Assembly: GCA_963989385.1 (NCBI GenBank)
Contig: OZ022498.1
Coordinates: forward strand, 105,323,298 to 105,387,297
DNA length: 64,000 nucleotides
Source of the DNA: Ctena decussata
Lineage: Eukaryota > Mollusca > Bivalvia > Lucinida > Lucinidae
Reading direction: 5' to 3'
Shown here: positions 22,726 to 36,900 of the stretch, piece after piece
How the letters are laid out: each line of letters opens with the position of its first letter
Numbering within the stretch: position 1 is the first letter of the stretch
The notes under the pieces: generated by a model
The model's input: only the letters and a program-made list of their open reading frames with translations
What the model was told of the DNA's origin: nothing
Databases searched by the model: none
Position numbers and translations under genes: made by a program

Positions 22726-25700
22726 AAATCTGGTATAACTATTTACAGTCAACTTCATCAGGACATAAAGTATGTTAATACGGGAGACCAAGGCCATTCT
22801 TGGATTTTTGACCACGGCCACTCGTATTTTAACAGCTTCTCCCCCAAAGCCACTCAGCCGATTGAAGCAAAATTTTATATGAAGCCTGATTTAAGTATGT
22901 TCAAATAGTTAATTGTCAGATGACCAAGAAGGCTATCATGCTCATATGTGGCTTCATATGAATATTTTGGCGAGAAACCTGTCAACTGGCATATACAGCT
23001 CAGCTTGGTGGCATGCTCATTTCGCTTTTTTTAAAGCTGCATCTGCAAGACCCAGTAATTGTCTGGCAAACTGTCTGCTCATGCTTTCACCAGAAGCGCA
23101 CGTGCACAGGCTGGCATGAGTATGCTCAGTCTGCGCGACACTAAAGAAAGGTTCCCTGAAAACGCGATTTATATTTTGCATAGGCGAATGAAAACGCTTT
23201 CAGAGAGAAGAGGTCTGTTATTTTCAGTTTTGCCTTCCTCCTGAGAGCGGGTCAACTCGTACATGAATGAATTTGCTTTTCTAGCAGAAAATTCATTCCG
23301 TTAAGAGAATACCTCACTTTAGAAGAGTCACATTTCTCATGAAAGCAAACAGGAAGTCAAAAAAGTTGTCTCTCTCTCTGTAAAGATTGCGGGGAAACAT
23401 GATGGTCCATCCATACACCGAAGAATTGTATGAAATGCAGTTCATAACAAAAGCCTGCTGTGTCAACTTGACAAGTTGATTGGTTATCTGGTCTTTTCAG
23501 AATCCTGTTCCAGATTACCGTAATTGCCGTAAATGTTTAAACACATTTACAAATTACCGTAATCATTCTAAAATTCGAACAATTTGATTAGGGTCAAGTC
23601 GGATGATTTCGGACAGCGGGTAAATTCGGACATACCATTGCAAACAGTGAAAATTCAGATAATGAGCCGTCTCATCAGGATTTTTACAGTTTGCCCAGTT
23701 AATTTTAATTAGTTTTAATTCCAAACAAGTGACATATAAAGGAAACAAAGTCACTGTCCTAATTTAACCGCTGTCCGAATTTACCCGACTTTACCCCATA
23801 CTGTCCGGCGTTGTGTCACTAATGATGACGGAATAACAAACATTGCAGACCCAGATCAGACTGCTTCTCTCTGGGTCTACACATTTCTTTCCGATACCTA
23901 GGGGGTCTTTATGTCCATTTTTTGCATGTGAAATAGTGTTGGCTGGCAAAGTTGACCAGCAAAGGGTTAAAACAGCATGCACATGATAACTATTCGCCTA
24001 CCCAACATCCAGATATTCCGACTGTTATGCAGATGACTTGCAAAGGCACTGCCTGCATGGGCATTTTTTTCTGTTTGGAGATATTACTTATACTTGATTC
24101 CTCCTTTGAGCTTTGGGTGTCTAGGAATGTGCCGTGGGCGCCTTACTAGACTATTAAAGTGTACGAACGCCTACAGTTTTGTGTTTTCCGCCATTTTATT
24201 TCGAAAGGGAAATACCTTTTGTGACTTCCTGTTTGCTTCCCTCAGCAGCAGAGCCCTTCCGAAATGGGGTCTATTTAGTCGCTGTTACGTTCCATTCCGC
24301 AAAATACCAATAGCCTTTTATAGTAATGCAATTTAACACATTTCAACAGATAGCTCGATGCTTTAGGGGATAGCCTCTTTCAATCAACTTCTTCCTCAAG
24401 AGAGGACCTACTAGAATTAAGTCACATCAAAAGTCAAAACGGGTGTACTACGATCCCCGTCTGTAGGTTTGTGAAGAATCTATAAACATATACAAAATAT
24501 TTAGATATCCGGGCTGGAAAAAAATCTCTGTGCTAACCCAGTAGTAAATGGGTACCTGTTTAGAATCAGGGAAAAACATGTCAACAAAAGGAGAGGGATG
24601 GGCTCCGCCTTTTATATGCTGTGCCCAAGATACAGTGGGCCTTTAACACCCACTGCCCCTACGTCCACTAGGCTATGAGAAACCTGAACCTTTTATTTTC
24701 GCTGATTTACCTGTGTCCAGTTGCAGATTTTTCATACATGTATACACATGACTTTAAACTTGAGCAATCTTTATGATTTTACTCTATGAAAATGAAAATT
24801 CCCCCCTTTCATGTTCAACCGACCATTCTAGCATGTAGAATGAATCTGTTCAAAAGACAAATAGATACACTTTTGAAGTTAAAAAAACCCTAAATGTTCA
24901 AAACTTCGGCAACTGCAATGGCAACACAAGGAATTTTATGTTTAGGAACTCTTTTGACACAGTATGTAAAAATTAATTATTTTAGCTCCCTTGAATGAAG
25001 ATCCGTAGAAGCTTAGAATAGTCTGGTCGTCACTCCGGCGTCTACTGTCAGTACTTTCCAGCGATTTCTCCTCCGAAGTCACTTAGCACACCGGAACCAA
25101 TTTTTATCTGGACCCTTCATGGGCTAGAAGAAAGAAAAGTTACGAATGGTTGCGGCCTGTTTTTCAAGACGGTCGCCAAGATCGATAACTGTTTTTTGTC
25201 TCGACGAATTCAATATCATGACATTTGGCACAAAGCAAAAGGCACATCTCTCCACTCAAGTTTATACAAGTCGTAACCATATGGTCACGCATGTCCCCGA
25301 TCTGTATACATGTACACGCAGGGTTGAAAAGGATCATTCTAAAGCAGCCGCAGGATTACGTACATGCATTCAATCGGGAAAATACATAAAGAAATAATCT
25401 AAATCGTACAAGAAATACTCAAAGCACCAACGCTTTCGGTCTTTTAGACATCTTGCTATGTTAATAAGCTTACCATTGTTGTAAGGGAAGGCTTGTTACT
25501 TATGTTGTGAGAGTGCGGGGGCGTAGCTAGGGGCAATTACACAGTACGCACAATCATGTTTGATACTCACTGAGGGCACTAATAGGGGGCTAAGCCGCTA
25601 AGATATTTCAAATTTTCGTGTCTCTTGGCAGTTATTATTAAAATTATGCCCAATTAACAACATTTCAGCATTAAAATACGCAGGTGTGTGTTGAAATTTT

Positions 25701-27630
25701 GTCAATTTGACAAAATTTCAATACGCACCTGCGTATTTGCGTAAAGGTAGCTACGCCCTTGGAGTGTACCTATTTAGGCAATGAAATATGTTGAATCTCC
25801 TTCAGTGTTATTGCTGTTTATGGCTGTGTACATGCACAAAATAGGAATAAGGAAATATCAACATAAAATTAGAGTTTAACAGGTTTTTCTTAAAGATTGT
25901 CTCCCTCGTTTATTTCATGTGTTCAGAAACAAATAATTTAAACAAAATTTCGTTAAACAATATGTAATAGTCTCATAATTAACCGTAAAAGTTTTGAGAA
26001 AATGCTTATTTATTCGATAACTGTAGAGTGAAAAATAATCTTCAAACTAAAATGCAAATTACCTATTTCCTCGCTGCCTGTAAGAATATCGATTTTGACC
26101 ACGTGTGTCATGTGATCAGGTAGAGGTATTTTTCTTATTCGTGCACGTGATTGTGACGTATGAATAAATCATTTTTGTCCAATAATGCGATTTCAATCGC
26201 GGTCCGCGATTGTATAAAAATTCATCTTATTTTTGTTTAAAGTCACTTTTATCAAATATTATTATCTAAACTCTAATTCAAATCTATAGTTAGACCATAA
26301 CGGAGGTATTGCATGAAATATTTCATCAAATCATTTTTGTAATTATTATAAAGGGAGTACATGTATATCTTTAAGTGTACACAAAACTCATCGAAGAAGC
26401 TAAAACTTCAATTCTTGATTTTTTTTCCTTTGGGTGTTTGGGAGGTGTTCACTCCGTAGGGCTTAGAGGCTTGGTTACTTTTTTCAAGACAAGTTCTTTA
26501 GGTCTAAATGCAGTTTTACAGAATTTAGCGCAATGAACGCATGCTTGAAAGTTTTATTTTTATCTTTAAACCGATATCGTTGTCTTTACTGAGAGTCTAA
26601 AAGTTTTATGTTTACCCCCTCCCCTAACCCCCATCCCCCTCCCCCCAAACAACAACAACATTAAATGGAGATCTAGACCACCAACGCCTGCTTTTAGTTT
26701 GGATATTTGGGACGAATAAATAAAAAAAACACTAAGAAAAAAAATAAACATATAAAATCCACAATAAAATCGCGAATTCATATCATCGGAAAGCGCTCAT
26801 GGCTACCTACTCTCTGCTCTTCATTTTAAGAGAAAGCATACAGAAACAACAAAATTTTTGAGTAAGACGTTATTTGTGAAGAATTCCCGGGGTTCTTCGT
26901 TCAAAATGACGTAAGAATAACATGCACTGGTCAATCACCCTGCTTTAACTCATATGTAAGACATCATAGTAGAAGGTATAAAATCACTAAAAATCTATAG
27001 ATACCAACCTTCTGCATTTAGGACGATATTTTTCCATGCTGAGTTAACGTAAACAATTTTGCCCACAGCGATGTTTTGATTATCTTCGATTCTAATAATT
27101 CAATAAATACTGCCATGAAAGGCGCTGGAGCATTTCTGACGACAGATAGTTTGGTACGAATTTATTAAGGTGATTGGTATCCCATGTGTTTCCAATATTG
27201 CCTATTTTTAAAGGAAAACATCTTTTTGTGACTTAGTGTTCGCTTCCCAGGCGACGAAGCGTTTTCTGAATGATACTTTATTCAAACGAAGATTTTGCTA
27301 CCCGAAAGAACGTTCTTTTCTAATCAGAACATGATTCCAATGACTTGTGAGACATATTTGTCTTCTGACAGGTTATGCAAAGAAGGCTATAAAACCATTA
27401 CAGTTTGAATTGTACAAAAAAGAATTCGGATGTTTATGGTAGCTCAATATGTTAAAATTATCGTATCTTTAAAACTGAATTTGTTATAGAAAAAATATAT
27501 GAATATATAACTAAATGTCAGTAGAATATAATAACAACCAATAATAAACTACCAATAAAAATGGGACGGTGGGAGAACATTGAACGGCCTAATAGATATG
27601 TAGCATAAATTCAATCGGAAATAAATATTT
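22726..27630. other. No gene seen; scattered repeats
   Basis: Includes a block at about 24585-24690 with ATGGGCTCCGCCTTT and GCCCAAGATACAGTGGG, repeated at 50.36-50.48 kb. It also has GCAAACAGGAAGT-type repeats at 23.34 kb (+) and 24.22 kb (-), and a C-rich stretch at 26.62-26.65 kb. An E-box, a CCAAT box and a TATAAAAA cluster lie at 26.10-26.22 kb. No exon could be supported. Confidence 0.5.
25672..25742. repeat. Near-perfect palindrome
   Basis: Arms AATACGCAGGTG...TTGAAATTTTGTCAA and TTGACAAAATTTCAA...CACCTGCGTATT meet with almost no loop. The DNA could extrude a cruciform. Likely a minimal MITE. Confidence 0.7.
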
Positions 27631-27633
27631 GAG

Positions 27634-27868
27634 CCGCGACACGAGAAAACCAACAGAGTGGTTGTGCGCCCAGCGCAGACTCACATCAACCTAGGCATCC
27701 GCCAAGTCTGCTCAGACATTTTCCCTCGCGCTCAAAGGGTAGCTAACGGACCAAGGTATGTCCATGCGGACAGCGAAGACTCTGGGCAGACTGGGCGGAT
27801 CCCAGGCTGATCTGAGTCTGCGCTGGGCGCACAACCACTTTGTTGGTTTTCTTGTGTCGGGGCTCATT
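27634..27868. mobile_element. MITE with GAGCCGCGACACGAG inverted ends, copy 1
   Basis: Inverted ends GAGCCGCGACACGAGAAAAC ... GTTTTCTTGTGTCGGGGCTC enclose a second inverted pair, TGGTTGTGCGCCCAGCGCAG / CTGCGCTGGGCGCACAACCA. Further copies are at 28.23, 32.22 and 50.80 kb. Non-coding. Confidence 0.8.
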
Positions 27869-28225
27869 TGTAAATAATAGAATGCACATTTTTTTACAGA
27901 AAACCGTGAAGTATATCTACCTAAATGTTAATGTATTTAAATTTATGAAGCAAAAAAGCTTAGTAGGTTTGTATCATATCTTATATCTTTAAGAATTTTA
28001 GCGCACGCAATATTTCACATATTACTATGCATGTCTATATGATCAGTATTCATTTTCCTCTTAGTGTTGTTTTGTCACAATCTGATAGAAATAAAAGTGG
28101 TGTTCTATTCTGTTCTTACATGTAGTAATAATTACTTACCTTGGATGTGTTGCATTTCGCTTTAAATTGTTAGATTATTGTTCCGTACAAATTTCTAAAC
28201 GATTTTTATCAATTATTTCAAGAGA

Positions 28226-28461
28226 GCCGCGACACGAGAACACCAACAATGTGGTTGTGCGCCCAGCGCAGACTCAAATCGGCCTGGACATCCGCCCAGT
28301 CTGATCAGAGTCTTAACTGTCCGCATGGAGGTACCTCAGACCCTTAGCTACCCTTTGAGCTCTTAACAAAGAGTCTGAGTAAACTTAGCAGATGCCCAGG
28401 CGGTTCTGAGTCTGCGCTGGACGCACAACCACTTTGTTGGTTTTCTCGTGTCGCGGCTCAA
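28226..28461. mobile_element. MITE with GAGCCGCGACACGAG inverted ends, copy 2
   Basis: Same structure as the copy 590 bp upstream, in the same layout, with ends GAGCCGCGACACGAGAACAC and GTTTTCTCGTGTCGCGGCTC. Two copies this close suggest local insertion or duplication. Confidence 0.8.
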
Positions 28462-30739
28462 GTTAATGCTACCATGTGCCAACAAATGCAATGAAATAAC
28501 GGCTTAACAAGACACCATAGACGATAAAATGTTTTTCATTTAATCGAACGACGCAAAACAGCAGTCTTTTGTCAGACAAAATTGGAAGGAAATTAAATTA
28601 GACACCGCCGATAGGCCACAAGAATCAATCACCCTATCTCATCAGTTTATAGTACAGCTGTGGTGAAAAGTAATTTGCCTGATCTATAATTAATGACATG
28701 TCTGTACGTTAACCGTAAAAAGAATTACAACCGTTGCTAGACAATAAACGAAGTTAATAGGTCATGATTTATCGCAGAGGTTAGTTATAAGATGAGAAAT
28801 AATCACCGATTGTATATGTGTAATGTCTCGGTGACAGTTCCAATGTCTTTCGCGTTCTCTTAGACATGACACACCATTAATTGTCTGTTCACAGTCCGCT
28901 TTATTAAAAAACGCACGACGTCATTAATTATGGAATGAATTTCATTTTTCTGATGTTTATCGAAGTATAAACTACATTGGGTCGCGTGCAAAGTAAGTGA
29001 ACCCCGAAGGGGTTCATCTAAACTTTGCAATCGACCCAATGTGGTTTATACATGTACTTCGATAAACATCAGAAATATTAAGTTCATTGCTTATATTTAT
29101 ATTCTTTTCTATCTATTATTTGGCCACAAATTTGCCTTAGGGGCTGCAATTGAAGCGAAAACATATTTGTACGCAGTTTGTCTACTAATAGCGGAATAGC
29201 GTCAACGACGTCATAACGCCGCCTACGTCCAATCAGATGAGACCATTTGTTTATTTCGACGTCATGTGACGTCGCGTGAACCGATGTATTATTGGAATAT
29301 AAACTACATTACGTTCTAGTGGTTTACCATAGAGCTTTTCAATAAGTGCACTGAGAATGTAAATATTTTCTCACCAACACGTACCTTCGTAATTAATTTG
29401 CAAAATGCCATGAAGACATCTAAATCTTTATAATTCTTACTTTTTCTTTGATTTAGTCCCTTCTTAATATCAACATAAAGAAAAGTAATTATCTAAGGAC
29501 TGCTTATGGCATGAAAATTTCCATTACAGCATTTATTTTTTTGTTCTGGTTTATTTTTGTCAAAAGATTTTTAAAAGTCAGACACATTTACTGGTGATAT
29601 ACCTTGCGGTCACAGACATTACGTCATAATGACCATCATGATGCCGGTAGTGCATTTTAAGTCCGTTTTAATCGTTGGAATACCTTGAAAACTAAAATAA
29701 CTAAAATGTGAAAATGTATTTACATGTTATGCGCGTACTTTACAAAGACAGTGCTGATGTATTGTAATCGGCACATCTGTCCGTCCGATGGGACCATTAA
29801 ACTAGCAGAGCTATTGTTAGTATGGTTGGGTACCAACATGTTGGAGCTAGGCCCTCACCCAAGAGGTCTTGGTCGGGGCATCAAAAATAAGAAAAATCCA
29901 TTTCTTTCTTACTAATGGTCGGATGTTTGCGCGACTGTGTATTTGCATCTTCATTATTGTGCATAAATAAACAAATACATGCTAGCATGCCTTTGGTTTG
30001 TAAAAATGCCTAATGCTTCATCATCTGGTACTTGTTAAAATGCACTGTTTTTTTAACTGATTGGTGTGTCATTAACTTACCCACACTACGCATCTGGCTA
30101 TAATATGGTGCATTGTTGTTTGATATCACAACGGTGAACAAAAAGCCCAGCTGGCACAGAATTGACAAAATTTTGAATCAACGTTGATTCAACGTCTTTA
30201 CCTTGAATCAATGTCTATAGAGTGTAGTGTTTCGTGTGCATGTTTGCAACAAATTCTTGTTGACTTCCTTCATTGTATTTCTTCTTCCAAAAGGAACGTG
30301 CGTATAGTCCATAAGCATATTTAGTGAATATAGGATCTTGTGAGCATGGCTGTTAAGATTATTACCTTATCAAAGTCATTTTGGAGTAATCTTCCAAAGC
30401 TGAAAAAAATGGTTGTGGCCGTTTCTTGTTTCTGCGTTTTCCTAGAAAATGGCAAAAGTTGAGGTAGGGTTACACTGGTCTGTTATGCCAGCCACTGATG
30501 TTTGTAAGAAATCTTTGTATCAAAGTATCTTTGCGACTGCTTATTTTCTGGTCCTTTTCGGTTCATTGGGTGCATTCTGAATCTGATTGAAAATAGAGTT
30601 AGAGTGGGCAGTGTTGCAACATTACATTTTTGTACATGAGCAGACTCAACTCTGCTGTTTCGTTTCTCTGGTTGTTTCATGCTTCCAGAGAACTTTCTTA
30701 CAGAGTTTATTTTAGATTGTCTTTTCCTTTTTTTCACAG
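28462..30739. other. Upstream flank of the CCN gene; no exon supported
   Basis: The CCN signal-peptide exon and promoter should lie in or beyond this stretch, but no exon with matching splice signals could be fixed. Three GACGTC motifs and a CCAAT box cluster at 29.20-29.28 kb. 30.15-30.21 kb holds TTGAATCAACGTTGATTCAA, part of the palindromic family at 37.99 and 49.67 kb. Confidence 0.4.
28957..29092. repeat. Palindromic repeat (~135 bp)
   Basis: Arms TTCTGATGTTTATCGAAGTA...ACATTGGGTCG and CGACCCAATGT...TACTTCGATAAACATCAGAA surround CCCCGAAGGGG. The structure looks like a MITE lacking any coding part. Confidence 0.7.
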
Positions 30740-30944
30740 AAATGTACGTATCCCTGCGACTGCCCAGTAGAAGACTTAGATTGTGCCGCCGGAGTTAACA
30801 TAGTGAAAGATGGCTGTGGGTGTTGCCAGATGTGCGCCAGACAACATGGTGACATATGCAATATTAAAGACAAATGCGACACCAGACAGGGCCTGTATTG
30901 CGATATGTCAAGGTGGCATGGGCCCGGAATTGGCATATGCAGAG
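30740..30944 (+). CDS. CCN exon: IGFBP domain
   Basis: Acceptor TTTTTTTCACAG ends at 30739 and the donor GTAAAA follows 30944 (phase 1 out). The coding text has CDCPVEDLDCAAGVNIV, then DGCGCCQMCARQHGD and GLYCD, the hallmark GCGCC IGFBP motif, with 12 cysteines. It starts with AAA TGT in phase 0. Confidence 0.93.
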
Positions 30945-33900
30945 GTAAAAAGCTCAACCTTTTTTAGACTCTAAACCCGTTTTGGGGACATATGCAAACG
31001 CGGCGTCTGATCAGGGTCAACACTGTTTGCTTACAAGAATTTCTATGCAAAAGTTAAAACATGCACCAGAAACCCTTAAACTTAGAAATGGACCCATCCA
31101 AATACATGTTATAAGGCTCGACAAGTCCACCAGTCAAAAAACAAAAGGGTTAATTTTCACATTGTCAGCCCATATTTTCGATTTCAAACAGTCACTACCA
31201 TCATAATTGCTGATACGACTCATATCAGCGTGTTTTATCAATGTTTTATACGGTCAATGCCAAGTAGATGAGACGGCAACGATCGGGGACCGACACAGTT
31301 GCTGACATCACATCCCTAAATTATCCCTAAATTGTCCTTGTTACCCCTTCTTATCTGGAGCACTGCAGTAATATATTCGAATGGATGATAAACTGCATTA
31401 GATGAAGGAAACTTTAGCTCATTCTTGCAGCCAACGATAAAATCATTGAAAGTTAGCAAACCTGCTTTTGCATGTTTCACTAAAATCGTTAAAAATCTAG
31501 TTAGACAGGCTTAAAGAATGTAGATAAAAATCAGACAAATCTAATTAATAAGAATCCATTTCTTTTCAATCGTTCAAAAGTAATGAAATTCATGGCCGTA
31601 GGAAGTAGGAAGGGCGATTAAGTAACAAAATAATAGAGCTTGTTTGAAATTGGTATACTGAAACCAAAACACTGACTGTTTTCCAGAAACTACCGGACAC
31701 AACGCCATGTTTTACCACATTTGAAAGGGATAAAATGTTTGGGGTTAGTTTTGGCTTACATGAAAGAAGAGTCCTCACTCAACAGGGGCATCCTCCCTTT
31801 TCAGTGGGATTCAAACCTTAGAGGAATGCCTCTTAAATGAATTCTTTTAAAGTTGAACGCCATTAAGAAGAAAGGAGAATTCCTTTAAGGTTTTTGTCAA
31901 TGGTACAATGTCTTGTTCATCCATTGCCTCCTTTCTCAAAAGGAATCAGCCCTCAAAGGAGGGTATCAGCACCGACTGGGGGGGGGGGGGGGGGGGGGGC
32001 GGGGGGGGAATCACTCCTTTAGGAGCAGGTTCTTTCCTTTAAGAGTAGATCCTATATTGGAAGGGATCCCTCGTACACGTAAGCAAACAGGAAGTTATAA
32101 AACAAAAATGGCCAGAAAACATGGAAATGTGCTCATTTACCTTAAAAGTTGAACCGCATTGTGTTAGGCAATAATAAAAATCCGCATAAAGTGTATCTAG
32201 CCATCTGAACGGCAGCATATGAGCCGCGACACGACAAAACAAACAAAGTGGAATGTGCGGCCAGCGAAGACTTAGACATTTAGCTACCCATTAAGCGCAC
32301 AGCAAAGACTCTGATTAGACTGGGTGGCTGCCTAGGCTGATCTGAGTCTTCGCTCGGCGAACATGCCACTTTGTTGGTTTTCTCATATCGCGGCTAAAAC
32401 CATATTTACGGCGCACGATCTGACAGCCACTTTGCGCTGAACTTTATAACTAGAAGCTGGAGGACTAATCAAATTACAGATATTTAAATATGAAGAAAGG
32501 GCAGCTGTGACCTAAAGAAATGTATGACCAACAAATGGAATAAAGATTTGAATGGATGGACATATATTTTTGGTTGGATGAGTTCTATATTCCACGCACT
32601 ACATTCTTTAATGATGGAAAACATCTTACAGCCATTGATAACATATAGTTAGCTCAATCGGGCTATAAAACTGACATTTTCCAAACTGTGATTAACCTTT
32701 TGGATTATTTAAACCAATTGCTGTATATATGCAGTTCTCCTAAATATTGAAACAACTGATTTACAATTTGATGATGCTTCCAAAAATTGTTGACGGAATG
32801 GGAAAACAGTGCCAGTCCAGAAAGACGTACTTCACTTGCACTTTGATTCGGGTCTACCCTGTTTGCTCTTCTATTAATAAAGTGGCATGTGTGCACAGCG
32901 ACTACTCAGATCAGAAGGGGCCTCAGCTTATCGGGTGGGGTTCAACAGAATTTATACAATGCATTTATTGAAAATTCATCGTTTTATTACAGCGGAAACG
33001 TCCAAACCATGTGTGGTCAATGGAAAAACATATTCGGACGGTGAAACATTCAAGCCAGAGTGTTCAAGGTTATGTACATGTCAGAATGGCAACTACGGGT
33101 GTGTAAACCTGTGTCCGGACGAGTATAGAAAACCCTCCCAGACACACTGCAGGTAAGGGGTTATATACACTAAATCTTGGGTGATACCTAACATGAGCCT
33201 GCGAGTTATTAAGTTTTCCTTTATGGAAATGTCAGGGTCCATTTTGGTAGACTATTTTTGTCCCCAACTTCGAAGAAGTTGAGGGGCATATTACTTTTGG
33301 CTTGTTGCAGGTAGTTCTATGTAATTTATTGTCAGAGCGAAAGTGGTAAAATATCTGATAACATACGCAACTCAAAAATATTCAAACATGGATAAGATCT
33401 GATCAGTTTGTCAAAAAACGGAAAATAGTAGAATCGGTTTTAGTCTGTTCATGACTGGTAATGACATGTGTAACAGCGGTCATGCCTTTCAGCAGAACTC
33501 TAAATGATTCTAAATGAACTCATGGATACCAAAAGACCAGAAACTATGGGATCTGCACTATAATGCTGTGCGGGGAGACATTTTTCGACTGCCACATTAA
33601 GGGTTGCAATGACGATAAACAAATCCTGAAAATTTGGATCCTCTGGAAGCGAAGAATACATCTAGGGAAGAAAATAGGAGACCCAGTTTAATTTTATTTG
33701 TTTATGACAAGTAATTTAATGTGCAGCACTCGACATGTCCTGTAGCAAAACTTTATTTCCAAAATGACTCTGAATGACTCAGTGATCCCAAAGGACCAGA
33801 GGAGGCTGAAATTTCCAGATTTCATGATTCAATATTTTGAGTTGAGTTATCTGAATAACAGACTCACGGTCCTTTTTCGACTTTGGCACCATCTAACACT

Positions 33901-36900
33901 TTAACCGTTTGCCCTTGAGAACTAATGTTAAACTTTGTATATTGATTAGCAGTTGCTGTGTCAGGTCGGGTTATGCGGTAACCTTTGATGATATTTTTTT
34001 CCCCATTGTTTGATAAATGAAATTTTTATTTAATTAAAGGATAGGTACGTAAAATGCTGATAATGTCAGAAATGCGTTATTCATGAAATCATGAAATTTA
34101 AACAGCAAAATTTAAAAGTTCCTTCGGCCATCATACAGCATTATGCCCCTTTCTCGGGCAGTTGAACACGAGTGGTCATTAAAGCTTTGGAAGAAGTATG
34201 TAAGTTAAGGGTTCATCATATTTGGCTCGATGATATGGCCATAGCTGTAGGTCATCTCATTAATCTAAAGTATATGCCGTCATTCTAACCAGTTGATGGC
34301 CTTGGTGTTTCTATTTCCATCTTTCCACCATTTGTTTTAATTTCAGACGTCCTCGTATGATGCCGGTGAAAGGACAGTGTTGTAAACAATGGACATGTGA
34401 TGTCCGTCAGAGGTTGGACTCAGAATCCAGCATTAGACCACGCCATGCTGTAATGGTGGCGAAGCCTGGGGAACTTAGAATGAAGCCACAGATGAAGGGT
34501 ATTTTAGAGATTAGTAAACCATACAAAATCTAAGTACATGTATTGAGTCAGCCAGGTATGAGCAACACAATGCTCCTAGCAGACCGATCAGTAATGTACT
34601 ATTTTCCATTCCAAATTCATTACTGTAAAGCCATTCCATTTTAGAAAAACTACTGTAAGTGTTTTAGGGTGTCACAAGTTTTAGAATTTTTACAATTAAT
34701 ATATATATAAGACAGGGTGTAGATTTCATGTATTCTACACACATAGAAATTATGCTTGTGACCTTTCAGGCATCCAAGGACAGTAAAAGGTAGTGCTTTT
34801 CTGGCCGACCCACTTAGAAGCTTTGAACTTTAATGAAATATACCTGTATCAACCAGTGCATGTGGTTACTTTCATAAAGTACTGCAATGATGAGCAAAAA
34901 CTGAACATGAAACAAAGAAACCATTTAAATCTGTACGTAGACTGTCAGTCATTAATTAGCACTTACAATGTACCCCGTACACTATTTAAACTTTGAAAAG
35001 CGGTGACCTAATGGTACCGTCACCATTAAATTAGAATTATGAACTTGAATAACAAATATGCTTACGACCGGGTAAGCCGCCATGGTCTTGACCTGTAAAA
35101 GAACACGACTACTAGAATGCTTGTTTCGAATTTACCCCCATATTCAATTCATAACAGAAACCGTGTCTTTTCGAACGTCTGTAATGCAATAGTCTCTCCA
35201 TCGTCCACTGCCACATGCAAAACCATTGCCGCATGCGAAACTGTTTCCTGATGCGTTGGAAACCCAGAGCAGCAAAATCTTACTTACACAGAGTTCTCCG
35301 TTCAACTGATAGAGGTTTATAACGTTCAACTGCACCAGTCCGCACGCTTGCTCCTTTGAAATGTCGATGCAATAATTCTTCATTTTCAGAGCCAAGCTGT
35401 TCAAACCTAGATACGTTGTAAGCTTACGAGTGGTTAAATTTTCAAGCGTAATGCACGCAAAGGCACGGTTATTTCTGCCGAAAAGAAATGAAATATGTAA
35501 ATATAAATAAGTAACATTTTAAAATTGCAATGAGAAGGATCCGTGGTAGCTCCCGTTCCGAAACGATGTTACACGCGGTCTATGCATCAGCAGTATGTGA
35601 GAGATAACCACACTGAACATTAAGGCCGTCAGTTTGTCGAAATGGGCTCTGTGAGGTCAGCATCAGCTCAGATGGGAAGAAGAATTGTCAACAAAAGTAC
35701 AAAGCTTATTGTATTAAAATAGACTAAAATCGGGTAGAACTTACCTTATATGGTATGGCTGTTGGCCTGTTCGGCCCTGAATAAGTTTGGCGTTTGCCAA
35801 TCTAAACACTCCATTTACTGACAAATTGAATAATGTCTTTTTCAAAGTGTATTTTGCTTTCAAACATCCATACGCTGTCGCGTAGCAGGTGCTGCCTAGT
35901 TGCACCATTTACTTGTTACAGACATAATTCACTTTTTCTAGTGTTTTATTGACATACGATGTCACTAAGTACTTTGTATTTACATGCAGATCAAAGCATC
36001 TTCAAGTAATTAGAAGATTAATTGCATTTGTTTCTCATGCAACATTTGGTTTTGATTACAAACTGAGCGAAAGAACTCTAATTTTTTTATGGAATATGTT
36101 AACAGCAAATTTTCTTCTACATGTGCGTCCGTACATCCTGTGCAGTCGTATCGTTCGCTATACAGGTTCATCAGGAACGATAAATTGTTATGCCAACAGC
36201 GATGACTCTGATCAGGTCGCGCAGAAGCGCGATCTGATCAGAGTCTTCGTTGTTGGTTCCTGCTATAAAGTACATTTCTTCTGTTGCGATCTAAATGAAG
36301 CTGTCTACTGGCATTTCTTCTCAACACAATGCATTTTACTCACGCAATATGGCTTACAGCAAGTTTTGTTCACCTTCATTATGCCATTAGTTTTTCCTTT
36401 TACCATATTTTAAAGGTGAAGCTCCGGTTGACATTATTGGTTTAAGGCAAAGTTTTATCGACATTGAGAACCTTCGAGCAGCAAAAATACAAATGTTTTA
36501 GTTCATCTTTTAAGATAAACATCGTGCAAACCGAATGCACAGACTTCTGAAATATTATGTTGCTTGTTTGTGACCAAAATTTTTACTCAATCGCTGTAGG
36601 TACGTCGTCCAAATCAGTTCAGCCGCTGAGTGATTTTATTTTATGACTGAAAACTTGTGTCCTTGATTTTTACCACCAATTATTTCCAAATGGACCATAC
36701 ATGTAATTGTGTCCACACCGAAAACATTAACTCAAGGCACATTGACAAACAGTGTAGACACAATTCAGATGCCACAAAACAGTGTCTGATCATGGCCTAC
36801 ACGTGTTTTTCTAAAATATTGGATTCTTTAAAGATAAAAAAGTAGAATTAAAATAAACTTGAGCCGACTTATAAGGGAAGTGAACCTGTCTTTAGATCTA

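Noticed and set aside
29511..29610. ATG followed by a hydrophobic run (MKISITAFIFLFWFIFVK) as the CCN signal-peptide exon
   Set aside because: The only in-phase GT (GTCAAA) is a poor donor and the sequence is AT-rich enough to give such frames by chance.
30359..30470. Frame ending MVVAVSCFCVFLENGKS before a good GTAGGG donor, as CCN first exon
   Set aside because: A TGA stop lies between the hydrophobic part and the donor in that frame.
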